Assembly: GCA_902489145.1 (NCBI GenBank)
Contig: CABTYV010000006.1
Location: 1-42,164, forward strand
Direction of reading: 5' to 3'
DNA length: 42,164 bases
DNA from: an uncultured Tissierellia bacterium
GTDB taxonomy: Bacteria; Bacillota; Clostridia; Tissierellales; Peptoniphilaceae
The notes beneath the pieces are model-generated. The model was given only the letters and a program-made list of their open reading frames with translations, was not told where the DNA came from and did no database searches. Both the position numbers and the translations under genes were made by a program. Positions 1-8,271 of this stretch are shown in pieces (position 1 is the first letter of the stretch; every line of letters begins with the position of its first letter).

Positions 1-2
1 TT

Positions 3-155
3 ACCGCCGAGGATTATCGTCGCTTAGCCTATGAAAAAATGGAGGAAATTTGGAAACGGGGGAGGCTTCCTCTTTTCGTAGGCGGAACCGGACTTTATTT
101 GGAAGCAGTCTTCAAAAATCAGATAGGTCCGAAACAGGGACCCGACATAGGTTAG
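3..155 (+). pseudogene. miaA: Internal fragment of tRNA dimethylallyltransferase MiaA, inverted next to mutL
   Basis: Reading frame 3 of the plus strand is open from the window edge to a TAG at 153-155. Its first 35 or so residues match the MiaA region that ends in the family signature: TAEDYRRLAYEKMEEI, then RGRLPLFVGGTGLYLEAV. MiaA transfers a dimethylallyl group to A37 of tRNAs reading UNN codons, and MiaB later methylthiolates that base. MiaA-like sequence stops near base 107-113. The remaining codons to 155 are antisense mutL and are not MiaA. This is the only protein-coding piece on the plus strand. miaA normally lies just downstream of mutL in the same orientation, so here it is inverted and both genes are incomplete. 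The N-terminal part would lie to the left of the window. Identity is sure; whether the junction is biological is doubtful. Confidence 0.8.
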
Positions 156-1472
156 ATCATCATAAGCAGGCAGGTCACTCGTTTCCTGGGCAGGATCCAG
201 GAGGAGGTCTGGACGATCCAGCCTTTCCGATTCTTCCAGGGTTTCTACGAAAAGATCAGCCTGATAGGAAGCCTCCTCATTTTGAGGGGGTGCGATCTCC
301 TCATCAGTGAAAAAGGAAAAGGGATTTTGCTCTTCCTTGCAGCTGATAGTTTCTACTGGATGCGATCGTTCCTTCGTAGCGTCAGGCCAATGGTATCGGT
401 CCAAAATCGCCTGATAGGCCTCCTCCGATGAAAGATCAGAGAAAAGCCCCGTTTCCTTTTTCGGTTCGGAGGCCTCCGGAAGCCTGGGACGGTGGAAAAG
501 TGTTTCCTGTCCACTTTTTGTTATGAGGTCTAGGAGCTCTTCGGGATAATCATAACGAATGATTTGCTTATTGGGGTGAATGTTGACCTCCAGATGGCGG
601 GCATCAGTCTCGATATAGACCTGGAAAGCGGGATAACGGCCATTGGGAATGACGGATTGATAGAGATGCTCTAGCGCCTCTCGGATCGGCTCATCCTCTA
701 TATAACGGCCATTCATATAGATCAGTTCCATCTGCCGATTGCCACGATAAAAGGTATTATTCCCCATATAGCCGTGAATTTGATAGTGTGGGCTCTTGCC
801 CTGGAGGGGAAGCAGAGCTTCATAATAGGCGCTGCCAAAGAGAATGAGCAAATTTTCTTGGGCACTTTTCCGGCCATCGGTCTGGAAAATCCGTTTCCCC
901 TCCCGACTGAAGCGGAAGGAAATTTCAGGATGGCCGACCGCATAGGCATAGAGAATACGGGCCACATGATTGCCCTCTACACCAGCTGTCCGCAGAAAAT
1001 CCCGCCGCACCGGCAGCGAATAAAAGAGCGCTTCAACAATCATTTGAGTGCCTACCGCCATAGCCAGAGGACGCTGGTTTATTTTTTCTCCGCCCTCCCA
1101 AACCAGCTCCAGGCCCAGGTCCTGCTCCTCTGTTCTCGAACGAGCCGTCAGCTTGGAAACAGCTGCAATGGAGGCTAAGGCTTCCCCACGGAAGCCCAAG
1201 CTTTTGGTCTGATAAAGATCTTCAAATTGTGCGATTTTAGAAGTGGCATGGCGTTCGATTGAAAGAGGCAGGTCCTCCTCGCGGATCCCCGTCCCGTTAT
1301 CCGTCACAATGATTTTTTGCTTGCCTCCGTCCATGATCTCTACAGAAATTTCATCAGAGCCGGCATCGATGGCATTCTCAATCAGTTCCTTTACGACGGA
1401 AGCAGGGCGTTCAATCACCTCACCGGCCGCAATACGGGCGATGGTCGCTTCATCTAAGATATGGATACGCAT
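24..1472 (-). CDS. mutL: DNA mismatch repair protein MutL, truncated C-terminus (chimeric end)
   Basis: MutL couples MutS mismatch recognition to strand incision. The N-terminal GHKL ATPase is complete: ELIENAIDAG (motif I), DNGTGI (motif II), RHATSKI and GFRGEALASI (motif III), followed by the transducer domain to about residue 330 and an acidic linker. The C-terminal domain begins with LTYVGSLFRTYLIFED near residue 440, but the expected continuation (LYLIDQHAAHER and the endonuclease motif DQHAx2Ex4E) is absent. The last 29 or so residues, ending at 24, are antisense miaA read in a foreign frame. The total is about 480 residues against a usual 600-650. A GTG at 1475 directly precedes the ATG at 1472; the ATG has AAAGGGG about 8 bases upstream and is the better start. 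It overlaps the mutS stop codon, so the two genes are translationally coupled. Confidence 0.88.
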   Translation of the reverse strand: MRIHILDEATIARIAAGEVIERPASVVKELIENAIDAGSDEISVEIMDGGKQKIIVTDNGTGIREEDLPLSIERHATSKIAQFEDLYQTKSLGFRGEALASIAAVSKLTARSRTEEQDLGLELVWEGGEKINQRPLAMAVGTQMIVEALFYSLPVRRDFLRTAGVEGNHVARILYAYAVGHPEISFRFSREGKRIFQTDGRKSAQENLLILFGSAYYEALLPLQGKSPHYQIHGYMGNNTFYRGNRQMELIYMNGRYIEDEPIREALEHLYQSVIPNGRYPAFQVYIETDARHLEVNIHPNKQIIRYDYPEELLDLITKSGQETLFHRPRLPEASEPKKETGLFSDLSSEEAYQAILDRYHWPDATKERSHPVETISCKEEQNPFSFFTDEEIAPPQNEEASYQADLFVETLEESERLDRPDLLLDPAQETSDLPAYDDLTYVGSLFRTYLIFEDCFQIKSGSAYEKRKPPPFPNFLHFFIG

Positions 1473-4099
1473 CACGATTCCCCTTTCAAGTCGTCTGCTG
1501 TCTGAATCAACGATGCGAGCTGCTGAAGTGCTTCCATAGGCGTGACTTGATTGATATCGATCTGAGCGATTTGAGTCAAAAAAGCCTCCTTTCGGTAATC
1601 TGAAAAAGCGTCAGCTTCTTCCACCGCTTTCTCGTCTGGCAGCAGGTTCTCGTTTTGGGCGTCCATATGAGCGAGCAGGTAGGCCGCTCGGTCTAGGATT
1701 TCCTGAGGAAGGCCCGAAAGCTTGGCCACCTCAATTCCATAGGATCGGTCGGTCAAGCCTTCAACCACCTTGCGCAAAAAGATCAGCGCTCCCCCCTCTT
1801 CCCGGATATCCACCTTGCGATTGGTCAAGCTGTTGTCCGCCTGGGCGAGTGCGGTCAGCTCGTGGTAATGAGTGGCAAATAGGGTTTTGGGCTGATCATG
1901 ATGGTCCAAATATTCCAAAATGGCATAGGCGATGGCTAAGCCATCGTTGGTGGAGGTTCCCCTTCCCACCTCATCAAGCACTAAAAAGGAATGGGGACTC
2001 GCTTCACGCAGAATTTCCGCCATTTCCTTCATCTCGACCATAAAGGTGGACTCGCCCATCGCCAGATGATCTTTTGCCCCAATCCGGGTCAATATCTTAT
2101 CTGTGAGCGGCAGTGATGCCCGCTTGGCAGGAACAAAGGAGCCCATTTGTGCCATGATCAAAATCAATGCGTTTTGCCGCATATAGGTGGACTTGCCAGC
2201 CATATTGGGCCCCGTGATAATTTGAATTCGGTTCTCCTTGGATCCAATGAAAAGATCATTGGCGACAAAGCTTCCCTCTAAAACCTGTTCAATGACCGGA
2301 TGGCGGCCTGCTTCAATTTCAATCCTCCCCTCCTGATTAAAGGAAGGCCGGATATAATCATGTTCATCGGCTGACTGGGCAAAGGATATAAGCACGTCCA
2401 GCCGGGCCAGTCTTTTTGCTGTTTCCTGGATACGGAGGGCCGCTTTGGCCACCTCCTCTCGAAGGCTTTGAAAAATCTCATATTCCTTGGCCCGGATGGC
2501 CTGCTCATCCCCGGTGATTTTTCCAGCCTGGGCTTCCAAGTAGTCGGTCGTGTAGCGCTCCGCATTTTTCATGGTTTGCTTGCGGTGGTAGTCCTCCGGC
2601 ACTTTATCATAGTTGGACTTCGTCACTTCGATAAAGTAGCCTGCATTTTTACGAAATACGATCTTTAAATTGCTGATACTCGTGCGTTTTCGCTCCTCCT
2701 GCTCGTAAAGGAGCAAGGCCTCCTTGGCTCGGTCAGAGCCGTAGCAGAGATCGTCCAGTTCTGTGGAAAAGCCTTTTTGGATTAAGCCTCCTTCCGTAAT
2801 CAGAACGGGTGGTTCTTCGACGATCGCACGGTCAATCAGATCCCTCAGCTCTGCCAAGGGATCCAACATTTGCCCTTCCTTCTGGACCAGAGCGATAGAA
2901 GAGGCCAATAAAGCTTTCTTGATGGGCAAAAGGGCGGACAGAGAGTAGGAAAGAGAGAGCAGGTCTCGGGCATTGCCTCGCTGATAGGCAAACTTGCCCA
3001 GTAAGCGTTCCAAATCGTAAATTTGACCGAGTCGCTCCCGCAAGGTCATGCGAAGCGGGAGGTCCTCCAAAAAGGCAGCCACCAAATCATAGCGTTCTTC
3101 TATTTCCTTGATAGAGAGAAGAGGCATTTCCAGCCATTGGTGTAGGAGGCGTCCCCCCATCGCCGTTCGAGTCAAATCTAAGCAAGCAAAAAGGCTGGCC
3201 GATCGTCCCCGATCATAGAGATTTCGGTCCAACTCCAAATGCTCCCGGCAGGAGGCCGTCAGGTGCATATATTGGCCACTTTCAATATAGTCGAGCTGGG
3301 TTAAATGGGCCAGTTGATCCTCCTGAAAACGGTAGATATAGCTCAACAGGGCGGCCAGGCTCACCGCCGCCAGATAGTGGCCTTCTAGCTTTTTTCGGTA
3401 GCCTTTTCCCAAATAGCGATCGATCAAAAGCGTGGCTTGGACGGATAGGGCGGAATCAATCCGCATCTGACTAAAATAAATCCCCTGGGCAGCAAATTGA
3501 TTTTTGAGCTTTCCACAAAGGGCTTGATTCTGATCATCCTCCAAAAGTAAGACTTCAGATGGCTGAATCGTCGCAAGCCAGTTGATCGCGGCTTGCAAGG
3601 GCTTTTCACCGGGTGCAGCTTCACTGATTTTCATCTCTCCTGTGGAAAGATCGACATAACAGAGGGCGAGACTTGCTTGATAGAAATAGAGACACAGCAA
3701 AAAGTTATTTTTCTTTCCTTCCAGCTGGTCTCCATCGGTGATGGTCCCTGGGGTGAGGACTCGGGTCACCGCCCTTTTGACCAGGCCCACCGCCTCCTTG
3801 GGATCTTCCATCTGCTCCACGATAACGACCTTATGGCCGGTTTCCACCAGCTTAGCGGCATAGGCTTCAACGGCATGGTAAGGCACCCCACACATAGGTG
3901 CTCTTTCCTCTAAACCACAATATTTTCCGGTCAGTGCGATTTCTAAGACTTTGGCGGCCAGGATGGCATCATCAAAAAACACCTCATAAAAATCCCCCAG
4001 ACGATAAAGAATCAGGGCATCTGGATAGGCTTCCTTGGTGGCCACATAATGTTGCATCATGGGGGATAGCTTTTCTCTTGGAATTTGTGGCCAAACCAT
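1472..4099 (-). CDS. mutS: DNA mismatch repair protein MutS
   Basis: MutS binds base mismatches and small loops as a dimer and recruits MutL in an ATP-dependent way. The 875-residue length is normal for bacterial MutS. Near the N-terminus GDFYEVF carries the mismatch-reading Phe-x-Glu pair (about F37 and E39). The C-terminal ATPase has Walker A GPNMAGKST near residue 630, then FLVLDEVGRGTSTNDGLAIA (Walker B and signature) and FATHYHELT. The start is supported by AAAGGAG six bases upstream. The gene lies 19 bases after miaB and overlaps mutL, the standard miaB-mutS-mutL order of Clostridia. No key residue appears altered, so MutS itself looks intact even though its partner is cut. Confidence 0.97.
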   Translation of the reverse strand: MVWPQIPREKLSPMMQHYVATKEAYPDALILYRLGDFYEVFFDDAILAAKVLEIALTGKYCGLEERAPMCGVPYHAVEAYAAKLVETGHKVVIVEQMEDPKEAVGLVKRAVTRVLTPGTITDGDQLEGKKNNFLLCLYFYQASLALCYVDLSTGEMKISEAAPGEKPLQAAINWLATIQPSEVLLLEDDQNQALCGKLKNQFAAQGIYFSQMRIDSALSVQATLLIDRYLGKGYRKKLEGHYLAAVSLAALLSYIYRFQEDQLAHLTQLDYIESGQYMHLTASCREHLELDRNLYDRGRSASLFACLDLTRTAMGGRLLHQWLEMPLLSIKEIEERYDLVAAFLEDLPLRMTLRERLGQIYDLERLLGKFAYQRGNARDLLSLSYSLSALLPIKKALLASSIALVQKEGQMLDPLAELRDLIDRAIVEEPPVLITEGGLIQKGFSTELDDLCYGSDRAKEALLLYEQEERKRTSISNLKIVFRKNAGYFIEVTKSNYDKVPEDYHRKQTMKNAERYTTDYLEAQAGKITGDEQAIRAKEYEIFQSLREEVAKAALRIQETAKRLARLDVLISFAQSADEHDYIRPSFNQEGRIEIEAGRHPVIEQVLEGSFVANDLFIGSKENRIQIITGPNMAGKSTYMRQNALILIMAQMGSFVPAKRASLPLTDKILTRIGAKDHLAMGESTFMVEMKEMAEILREASPHSFLVLDEVGRGTSTNDGLAIAYAILEYLDHHDQPKTLFATHYHELTALAQADNSLTNRKVDIREEGGALIFLRKVVEGLTDRSYGIEVAKLSGLPQEILDRAAYLLAHMDAQNENLLPDEKAVEEADAFSDYRKEAFLTQIAQIDINQVTPMEALQQLASLIQTADDLKGES

Positions 4100-4118
4100 G
4101 GATGGCTCCTTTCACTGC

Positions 4119-5432
4119 TTAGTCTTCTAGAATCGTCCCCATCAGGGCAAAGGAATTTGCCTCTGTGATCTTAACCTTCTTGATCTGCCCCACCAAGCTA
4201 TGAGGCCCTTTCACATGGATGAGGCGGTTGCCGCTGTCTCTGCCGGAAATCTTACTTTCATCTTTTTTTGAAATGGTATCAAATAAAACTTCCTGGAGAC
4301 GATTGATCTGGTTTTGGTTCTTTTGGTAGAAAATGGGATAGAGGGTGTCGCATAGCTCCTGATAGCGACGCGACTTAATCTCGGATGGAACCTGGTCGCT
4401 TCTGGCGGCCGCCAGGGTTCCAGGTCGAACGGAATAAAGGAAGGTAAAGGCATTGTCAAATTTCAGCTCCCGCAACAAGGCCAGGGTCGCTTGGTGGTCC
4501 TCCTCTCGCTCCCCCGGAAAGCCCACGATCAAATCCGTCGTTAGGGTGATCTCTGGCATTGCTGCTCGAAGCTGGTTGACCAGGCGTCGATAGTCGTCCA
4601 CTTGATACTTGCGATTCATCTCTTTTAAAACACGATCCGAACCGGACTGTAGGGGCAAATGAAAGTGCCTTTCAATCACCGGATTTTCAGCCATGACCTC
4701 AATCAAGCGCGACGACAGGTCCTTGGGATGGGAGGACATAAAACGCACCCGCCGGATCCCATCGATTCGGGCGACCTGACGCAGCAAATCCGGAAACGTG
4801 CAGTCAAAATCCTGCCCGTAGGAGTTGACGTTCTGGCCTAAAAGGGTGATTTCCAAATATCCCTTCCGGGCCAGCTCGCTCACCTCTTCCAGGACCGCTC
4901 GGGGGGGGCGGGACTGCTCCCGCCCCCGTGCATAGGGCACGATGCAGTAGGCACAGAAATTGTTGCAGCCGGTCATGATATTGACATAAGCAGAGAAATG
5001 GTTGTTGCGTTCAAAAGAGGCAAGAGGCAGGCCCCCATCCGCCTCATAGGGTTCGGTATCGAACACCCGCTCTTTTGCCTGAACACGCTTTAGAAGATAG
5101 GGCAATTTTTCAATATTTTTCGTGCCAAATACCAAATCCACCTGGGGATAGCGACGTTCAATCAGCTCTTTCGCAGGTCCGGTCTGCATCATACAGCCGG
5201 AAACTGCGAGGATCCGATCTTCCTTCTCATTCCTCCATTTTTTTAAAGCCCCGATCTGACCCAGGACCTTCAACTCTGCATTTTCCCGAACGAGACAGGT
5301 ATTAAACAGAACAAGATCCGCCTCCTCCAATCGATGGGTGGCGGTATAGCCTGCTTGCTCCAAAAGCGCAGCGATCCGCTCGCTATCGTGTTCATTCATT
5401 TGACAACCATGGGTAATAAGATGGTATTTCAT
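4119..5432 (-). CDS. miaB: tRNA-2-methylthio-N6-dimethylallyladenosine synthase MiaB
   Basis: MiaB is a radical-SAM methylthiotransferase that adds a methylthio group at C2 of i6A37 in tRNA, the step after MiaA. The N-terminal UPF0004 domain carries the auxiliary-cluster cysteines C10 (HGCQMNEHD), C46 (NTC) and C80 (SGCM). The radical-SAM motif CNNFCAYC lies at C156, C160 and C163. A TRAM domain ends the protein (about 437 residues, typical). I place the start at 5432 because the family begins with MKYHLITHGC. An upstream in-frame start at 5507 would put 25 extra residues across a transcription terminator hairpin (5466-5498). The Shine-Dalgarno of the chosen start is only moderate (AGAAAGAGAG). 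mutS follows after 19 bases. No promoter is visible between the upstream terminator and this start. Confidence 0.95.
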   Translation of the reverse strand: MKYHLITHGCQMNEHDSERIAALLEQAGYTATHRLEEADLVLFNTCLVRENAELKVLGQIGALKKWRNEKEDRILAVSGCMMQTGPAKELIERRYPQVDLVFGTKNIEKLPYLLKRVQAKERVFDTEPYEADGGLPLASFERNNHFSAYVNIMTGCNNFCAYCIVPYARGREQSRPPRAVLEEVSELARKGYLEITLLGQNVNSYGQDFDCTFPDLLRQVARIDGIRRVRFMSSHPKDLSSRLIEVMAENPVIERHFHLPLQSGSDRVLKEMNRKYQVDDYRRLVNQLRAAMPEITLTTDLIVGFPGEREEDHQATLALLRELKFDNAFTFLYSVRPGTLAAARSDQVPSEIKSRRYQELCDTLYPIFYQKNQNQINRLQEVLFDTISKKDESKISGRDSGNRLIHVKGPHSLVGQIKKVKITEANSFALMGTILED

Positions 5433-5465
5433 GTGCTCTCTTTCTGATCGCCCGCTCGCTTGAAT

Positions 5466-5498
5466 AAAAAGAGGAAGCAGGCTTCCTGCTTCCTCTTT
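5466..5498 (-). terminator. Intrinsic terminator after ispH-rpsA
   Basis: A perfect 14-bp stem (5468-5481 with 5485-5498) with a 3-base loop is followed on the minus strand by a run of T (TTTTT then ATT). It lies 34 bases past the ispH-rpsA stop codon and would end the long efp-to-rpsA transcript. Its T-tract is only about 34 bases before the miaB start. Confidence 0.9.
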
Positions 5499-5531
5499 CG
5501 ATTTCAATTACGACGGTTGAAGATCAACGTC

Positions 5532-7661
5532 TTATTCTTCAGAAGCTTCAGGTTCTTCCACCTCTTCGTTTTCGCCCAGCTTGGCCGCAATCAGGTCTCC
5601 CAAATTGGTACCAATATCATCGCTGGTCTCAAAGTTAATCGTGTTTTCTTTCTTTCTCGGCCCAGCATTGCGCTTGGGTGCACGCTCCTTTTTGGGGGCA
5701 GCTGCCTCAGTGGTGGCCGGACGTTCATAGCGAGCAGGATCCTGAGCCGCTGTACGGCCCGCTTCTTCCGTCTCCTCCGGCTCATTGAGGACCCGGGTGC
5801 TCAGGGCGATTCTCTGGCGCTCCATATCAATATCCAGGATCTTGACCTCCACCTCATCGCCGATATTGAGCTCATCAGAGGGCTTTTCTACGTGGCGATT
5901 GGCGATCTGTGAAACATGAATGAGTCCTTCGACGCCTTCCTTCAGACGGACAAAGGCACCAAAATCTAACATATTTACGACCTTGCCTTTGACAATATCG
6001 CCTGCCTTGTTGTTCTGGGCAAAGATATCAAAAGGTTTGGGCTGTAATTGCTTTAAACCAAGGGAAATGCGGTTGCGCTCGCGATTGGCCTTCAGTACGA
6101 CCGGCTCAAGCTCCTGCCCGATTTCCAACACGTCAGAGGGTTTTTCAATCCGCTGCCAGGCAATATCCGATACATGGATCAATCCATCCACGCCTCCGAG
6201 ATCGACAAAGGCACCAAAGTCTGTCATGCGAACGACCTTGCCCTTAACCTGCTCACCCACAACGATCTTATCCCAAACATCATCGAGCTGTTCTTCACGA
6301 ACCGCACGGCTGGAAAGGACCACACGACGTTTTCTTTCGTCAATCGAAAGGATCTTGCACGGCAATGTCTCGCCAACAAATTGTTTAAAGTTTTTGACAA
6401 AATAAGTGGTGATCTGAGAAGCTGGAATAAATCCATTGACCCCCATCACTTTGACGACCAAACCGCCGCGGTTTTCGCCTGTGACATGGGCTTCAACGCT
6501 GTCCCCTGCCTCGTACATATCGACCAACTGCTGCCAGTGCTTCAAACCCTCGACACGATGGGTAGACAACGCAACGTTGCCCTCACCGTCATCCAGTTTG
6601 ATGACATAGACATCAATCTCATCCCCTTCATGGAAGGCTTCTTTGGGATTGGCGCGTTCTTCATCCGTCATTTCCTCAGCCTTTAAAATCCCATCGGCGC
6701 GGAAATGGATGTCTACGAACACCTCATCCTCTTTTACAGCAATCACTTCACCCTTCACAATATCGCGCGGCGAAATTCTTACTAAGCTGTCTTCGACCTG
6801 TTCCATGAAATCTTCGTTTGTAAAATTGTCCATTCGTCTGACGACCTCCTCAATTATCCAATCCGGTGTACTCGCACCGGCGGTTATTCCTATTCTATTA
6901 AAAGATGACCAATAATGCAAAGATAATTGGTCGAAAGTTTCGATCTTTACGACATTGGGGCAATATTTTTTACATACCTGGAATAATTTTTCGGTGTTGG
7001 AGGAGGTATTGCCTCCGATCACGATCATGGCATCTACTTCTTGCGCCAGCAAAGCGGCCGCCTCCTGACGCTTTCGTGTCGCCTGGCAAATGGTATTGAG
7101 CTTCTGCGCCTCTGGCTGTTTTTCCAGAAGCAGGGCGCAAATCGCATCAAAATAGTCCTGTCGATTGGTGGTCTGAGAAAGGATGCAGAGGGGCCTTTGA
7201 GGCATAAAAGCGCGTGCCTGTGCTTCTGAAGCAATCACCACCGTATCGTCTGCCCAATAGGATTTCATCGCACGCACTTCTGGATGGGTAGGATCCCCCA
7301 CAATCACGATCTGGCGCCCTGCTTCGTTGGCCGCTTGTCCCTTTTCATAAATGGCCTGCAGGACTGGGCAAGTGCCATCTATCAAATCGAAGCCCGCTGT
7401 TTGCAGGCGCGTCCGGTCCTCTTGTAAAAGGCCATGGGCCCGAATCAGGATCCTGCTATCCGAAGGCAAATGCGAAAGCGCACTCAGATCGGATAGGATG
7501 CCGAGACCTTCCTTCTTCAGTGCTGTTACATACTGCGGGTTATGAATCAGGGGACCGTAAGAAAAGACAGGGCTTCCGTCCTGTAAGCTTTCACGCGCCA
7601 GAGCGTCAATTCGTCGCACCCCAAAACAAAAGCCCGCTGAGGGCGCGATTTTAATTTCCAT
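5532..7661 (-). CDS. ispH-rpsA: Fused IspH (HMBPP reductase) / ribosomal protein S1
   Basis: This 709-residue protein joins two enzymes that are separate in most bacteria. Residues 1-275 are IspH, the [4Fe-4S] reductase that makes IPP and DMAPP in the last step of the MEP pathway. The cluster cysteines are C12 (GFCFGV), C98 (GTCPV) and C192 (NTICQATRKR), with active-site H40 and H126-P-E128. From about residue 290 come four S1 RNA-binding repeats, e.g. VDLGGVDGLIHVSDIAW and VRLKEGVEGLIHVSQIAN, then a basic linker and an acidic tail. The fusion is known in Clostridia. The ATG at 7661 is chosen because IspH begins MEIKIAPSAGFCFGV; an upstream in-frame start would add 23 non-homologous residues. 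It overlaps plsC by 11 bases. A GAGGAGG at 6845-6851 precedes an in-frame ATG at 6833, so a free S1 could also be made. Confidence 0.96.
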   Translation of the reverse strand: MEIKIAPSAGFCFGVRRIDALARESLQDGSPVFSYGPLIHNPQYVTALKKEGLGILSDLSALSHLPSDSRILIRAHGLLQEDRTRLQTAGFDLIDGTCPVLQAIYEKGQAANEAGRQIVIVGDPTHPEVRAMKSYWADDTVVIASEAQARAFMPQRPLCILSQTTNRQDYFDAICALLLEKQPEAQKLNTICQATRKRQEAAALLAQEVDAMIVIGGNTSSNTEKLFQVCKKYCPNVVKIETFDQLSLHYWSSFNRIGITAGASTPDWIIEEVVRRMDNFTNEDFMEQVEDSLVRISPRDIVKGEVIAVKEDEVFVDIHFRADGILKAEEMTDEERANPKEAFHEGDEIDVYVIKLDDGEGNVALSTHRVEGLKHWQQLVDMYEAGDSVEAHVTGENRGGLVVKVMGVNGFIPASQITTYFVKNFKQFVGETLPCKILSIDERKRRVVLSSRAVREEQLDDVWDKIVVGEQVKGKVVRMTDFGAFVDLGGVDGLIHVSDIAWQRIEKPSDVLEIGQELEPVVLKANRERNRISLGLKQLQPKPFDIFAQNNKAGDIVKGKVVNMLDFGAFVRLKEGVEGLIHVSQIANRHVEKPSDELNIGDEVEVKILDIDMERQRIALSTRVLNEPEETEEAGRTAAQDPARYERPATTEAAAPKKERAPKRNAGPRKKENTINFETSDDIGTNLGDLIAAKLGENEEVEEPEASEE
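6831..6851 (-). promoter_or_regulatory. Candidate internal Shine-Dalgarno and ATG at the IspH/S1 boundary
   Basis: On the minus strand GAGGAGG (6845-6851) lies 11 bases before an in-frame ATG (6831-6833, residue 277 of the fusion, MDNFTNEDF). This is exactly at the seam between the IspH and S1 domains. Initiation there would give a free four-repeat S1 of about 433 residues. The motif also encodes Glu-Glu-Val-Val in the IspH C-terminus, so it may be coincidence, and the spacing is longer than ideal. Confidence 0.4.
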
Positions 7662-8271
7662 CCCCGTCCCCCCTTTTTTCCTGCGGATCGCCTTGCGCTC
7701 TTTGCCCCTTCCGATCGTAGATGGCTTCAAAAAGAGCGGTGGTTAAAGCCTGGCGCTGGTCCTTTTTGGGCAAATCCTGAAAAGGACTTTGATCCAGTAG
7801 CGCCCGGTAGTGCACCCGAACGCGACCGCGGAAACGGTAGTCCGCTTCTATATACACTGGTAGAAGCGCTGCCCCACTCTTTTGGGCAATGAAGCTCACG
7901 CCTTCCTTCATATTGGCAGGATCGACTTCCTTCACCCGGGTGCCTTCCGGGAAGATCACAACGGGTTGGTTTTTCTCCATGCAGGAAAGAATGGATCGAA
8001 TCGTACTCATCCCAACCCGGTCCCGGTCCACAAAAATGGTTCCGAGCCTTCTGTAAATGGGCCCCAGTACACTATGGGCAAGCTCTTCCTTTGCGACAAA
8101 AACCAGCGGTTCTGGATAGGTGACGATCATGGCCACAATATCCAGCATGGACTGGTGGTTGGGGCAAAGTAAAAGAGGCGTATCTGGACGCTGATCAGGC
8201 AGATGGACCGACTCCATCCGAAAGACGATCCAGGCAAAAATTTTCAAAATGGCACGGATCACTCGGTACAT
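7651..8271 (-). CDS. plsC: 1-acyl-sn-glycerol-3-phosphate acyltransferase (PlsC family)
   Basis: PlsC acylates lysophosphatidic acid at position 2 to give phosphatidic acid, at the inner face of the membrane. The protein has the acyltransferase motif NHQSMLD (HX4D, H39 and D44) and FPEGTR at residues 107-112, with a hydrophobic N-terminus (AILKIFAWIVF) for membrane association. Its length of about 206 residues is typical. I prefer the ATG at 8271, because GGAAGGA lies six bases upstream. An ATG at 8286 would give five more residues but would use that ribosome site as coding sequence. It overlaps cmk upstream by 13 bases and ispH-rpsA downstream by 11 bases; cmk-plsC-ispH-rpsA is a common clostridial order. 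It works with PlsY (25194-25802) in phospholipid synthesis. Confidence 0.92.
   Translation of the reverse strand: MYRVIRAILKIFAWIVFRMESVHLPDQRPDTPLLLCPNHQSMLDIVAMIVTYPEPLVFVAKEELAHSVLGPIYRRLGTIFVDRDRVGMSTIRSILSCMEKNQPVVIFPEGTRVKEVDPANMKEGVSFIAQKSGAALLPVYIEADYRFRGRVRVHYRALLDQSPFQDLPKKDQRQALTTALFEAIYDRKGQRAQGDPQEKRGDGDGN

Noticed and set aside
5433..5507. 25-residue N-terminal extension of miaB
   Set aside because: It runs through a perfect transcription terminator and is not part of the MiaB family; the start at 5432 matches the family.
5920..6686. Long plus-strand open frames of 160-170 codons
   Set aside because: They lie antisense to the S1 repeats of ispH-rpsA, have no ribosome site and translate to low-complexity Ser/Thr-rich or repeat-shadow sequence.
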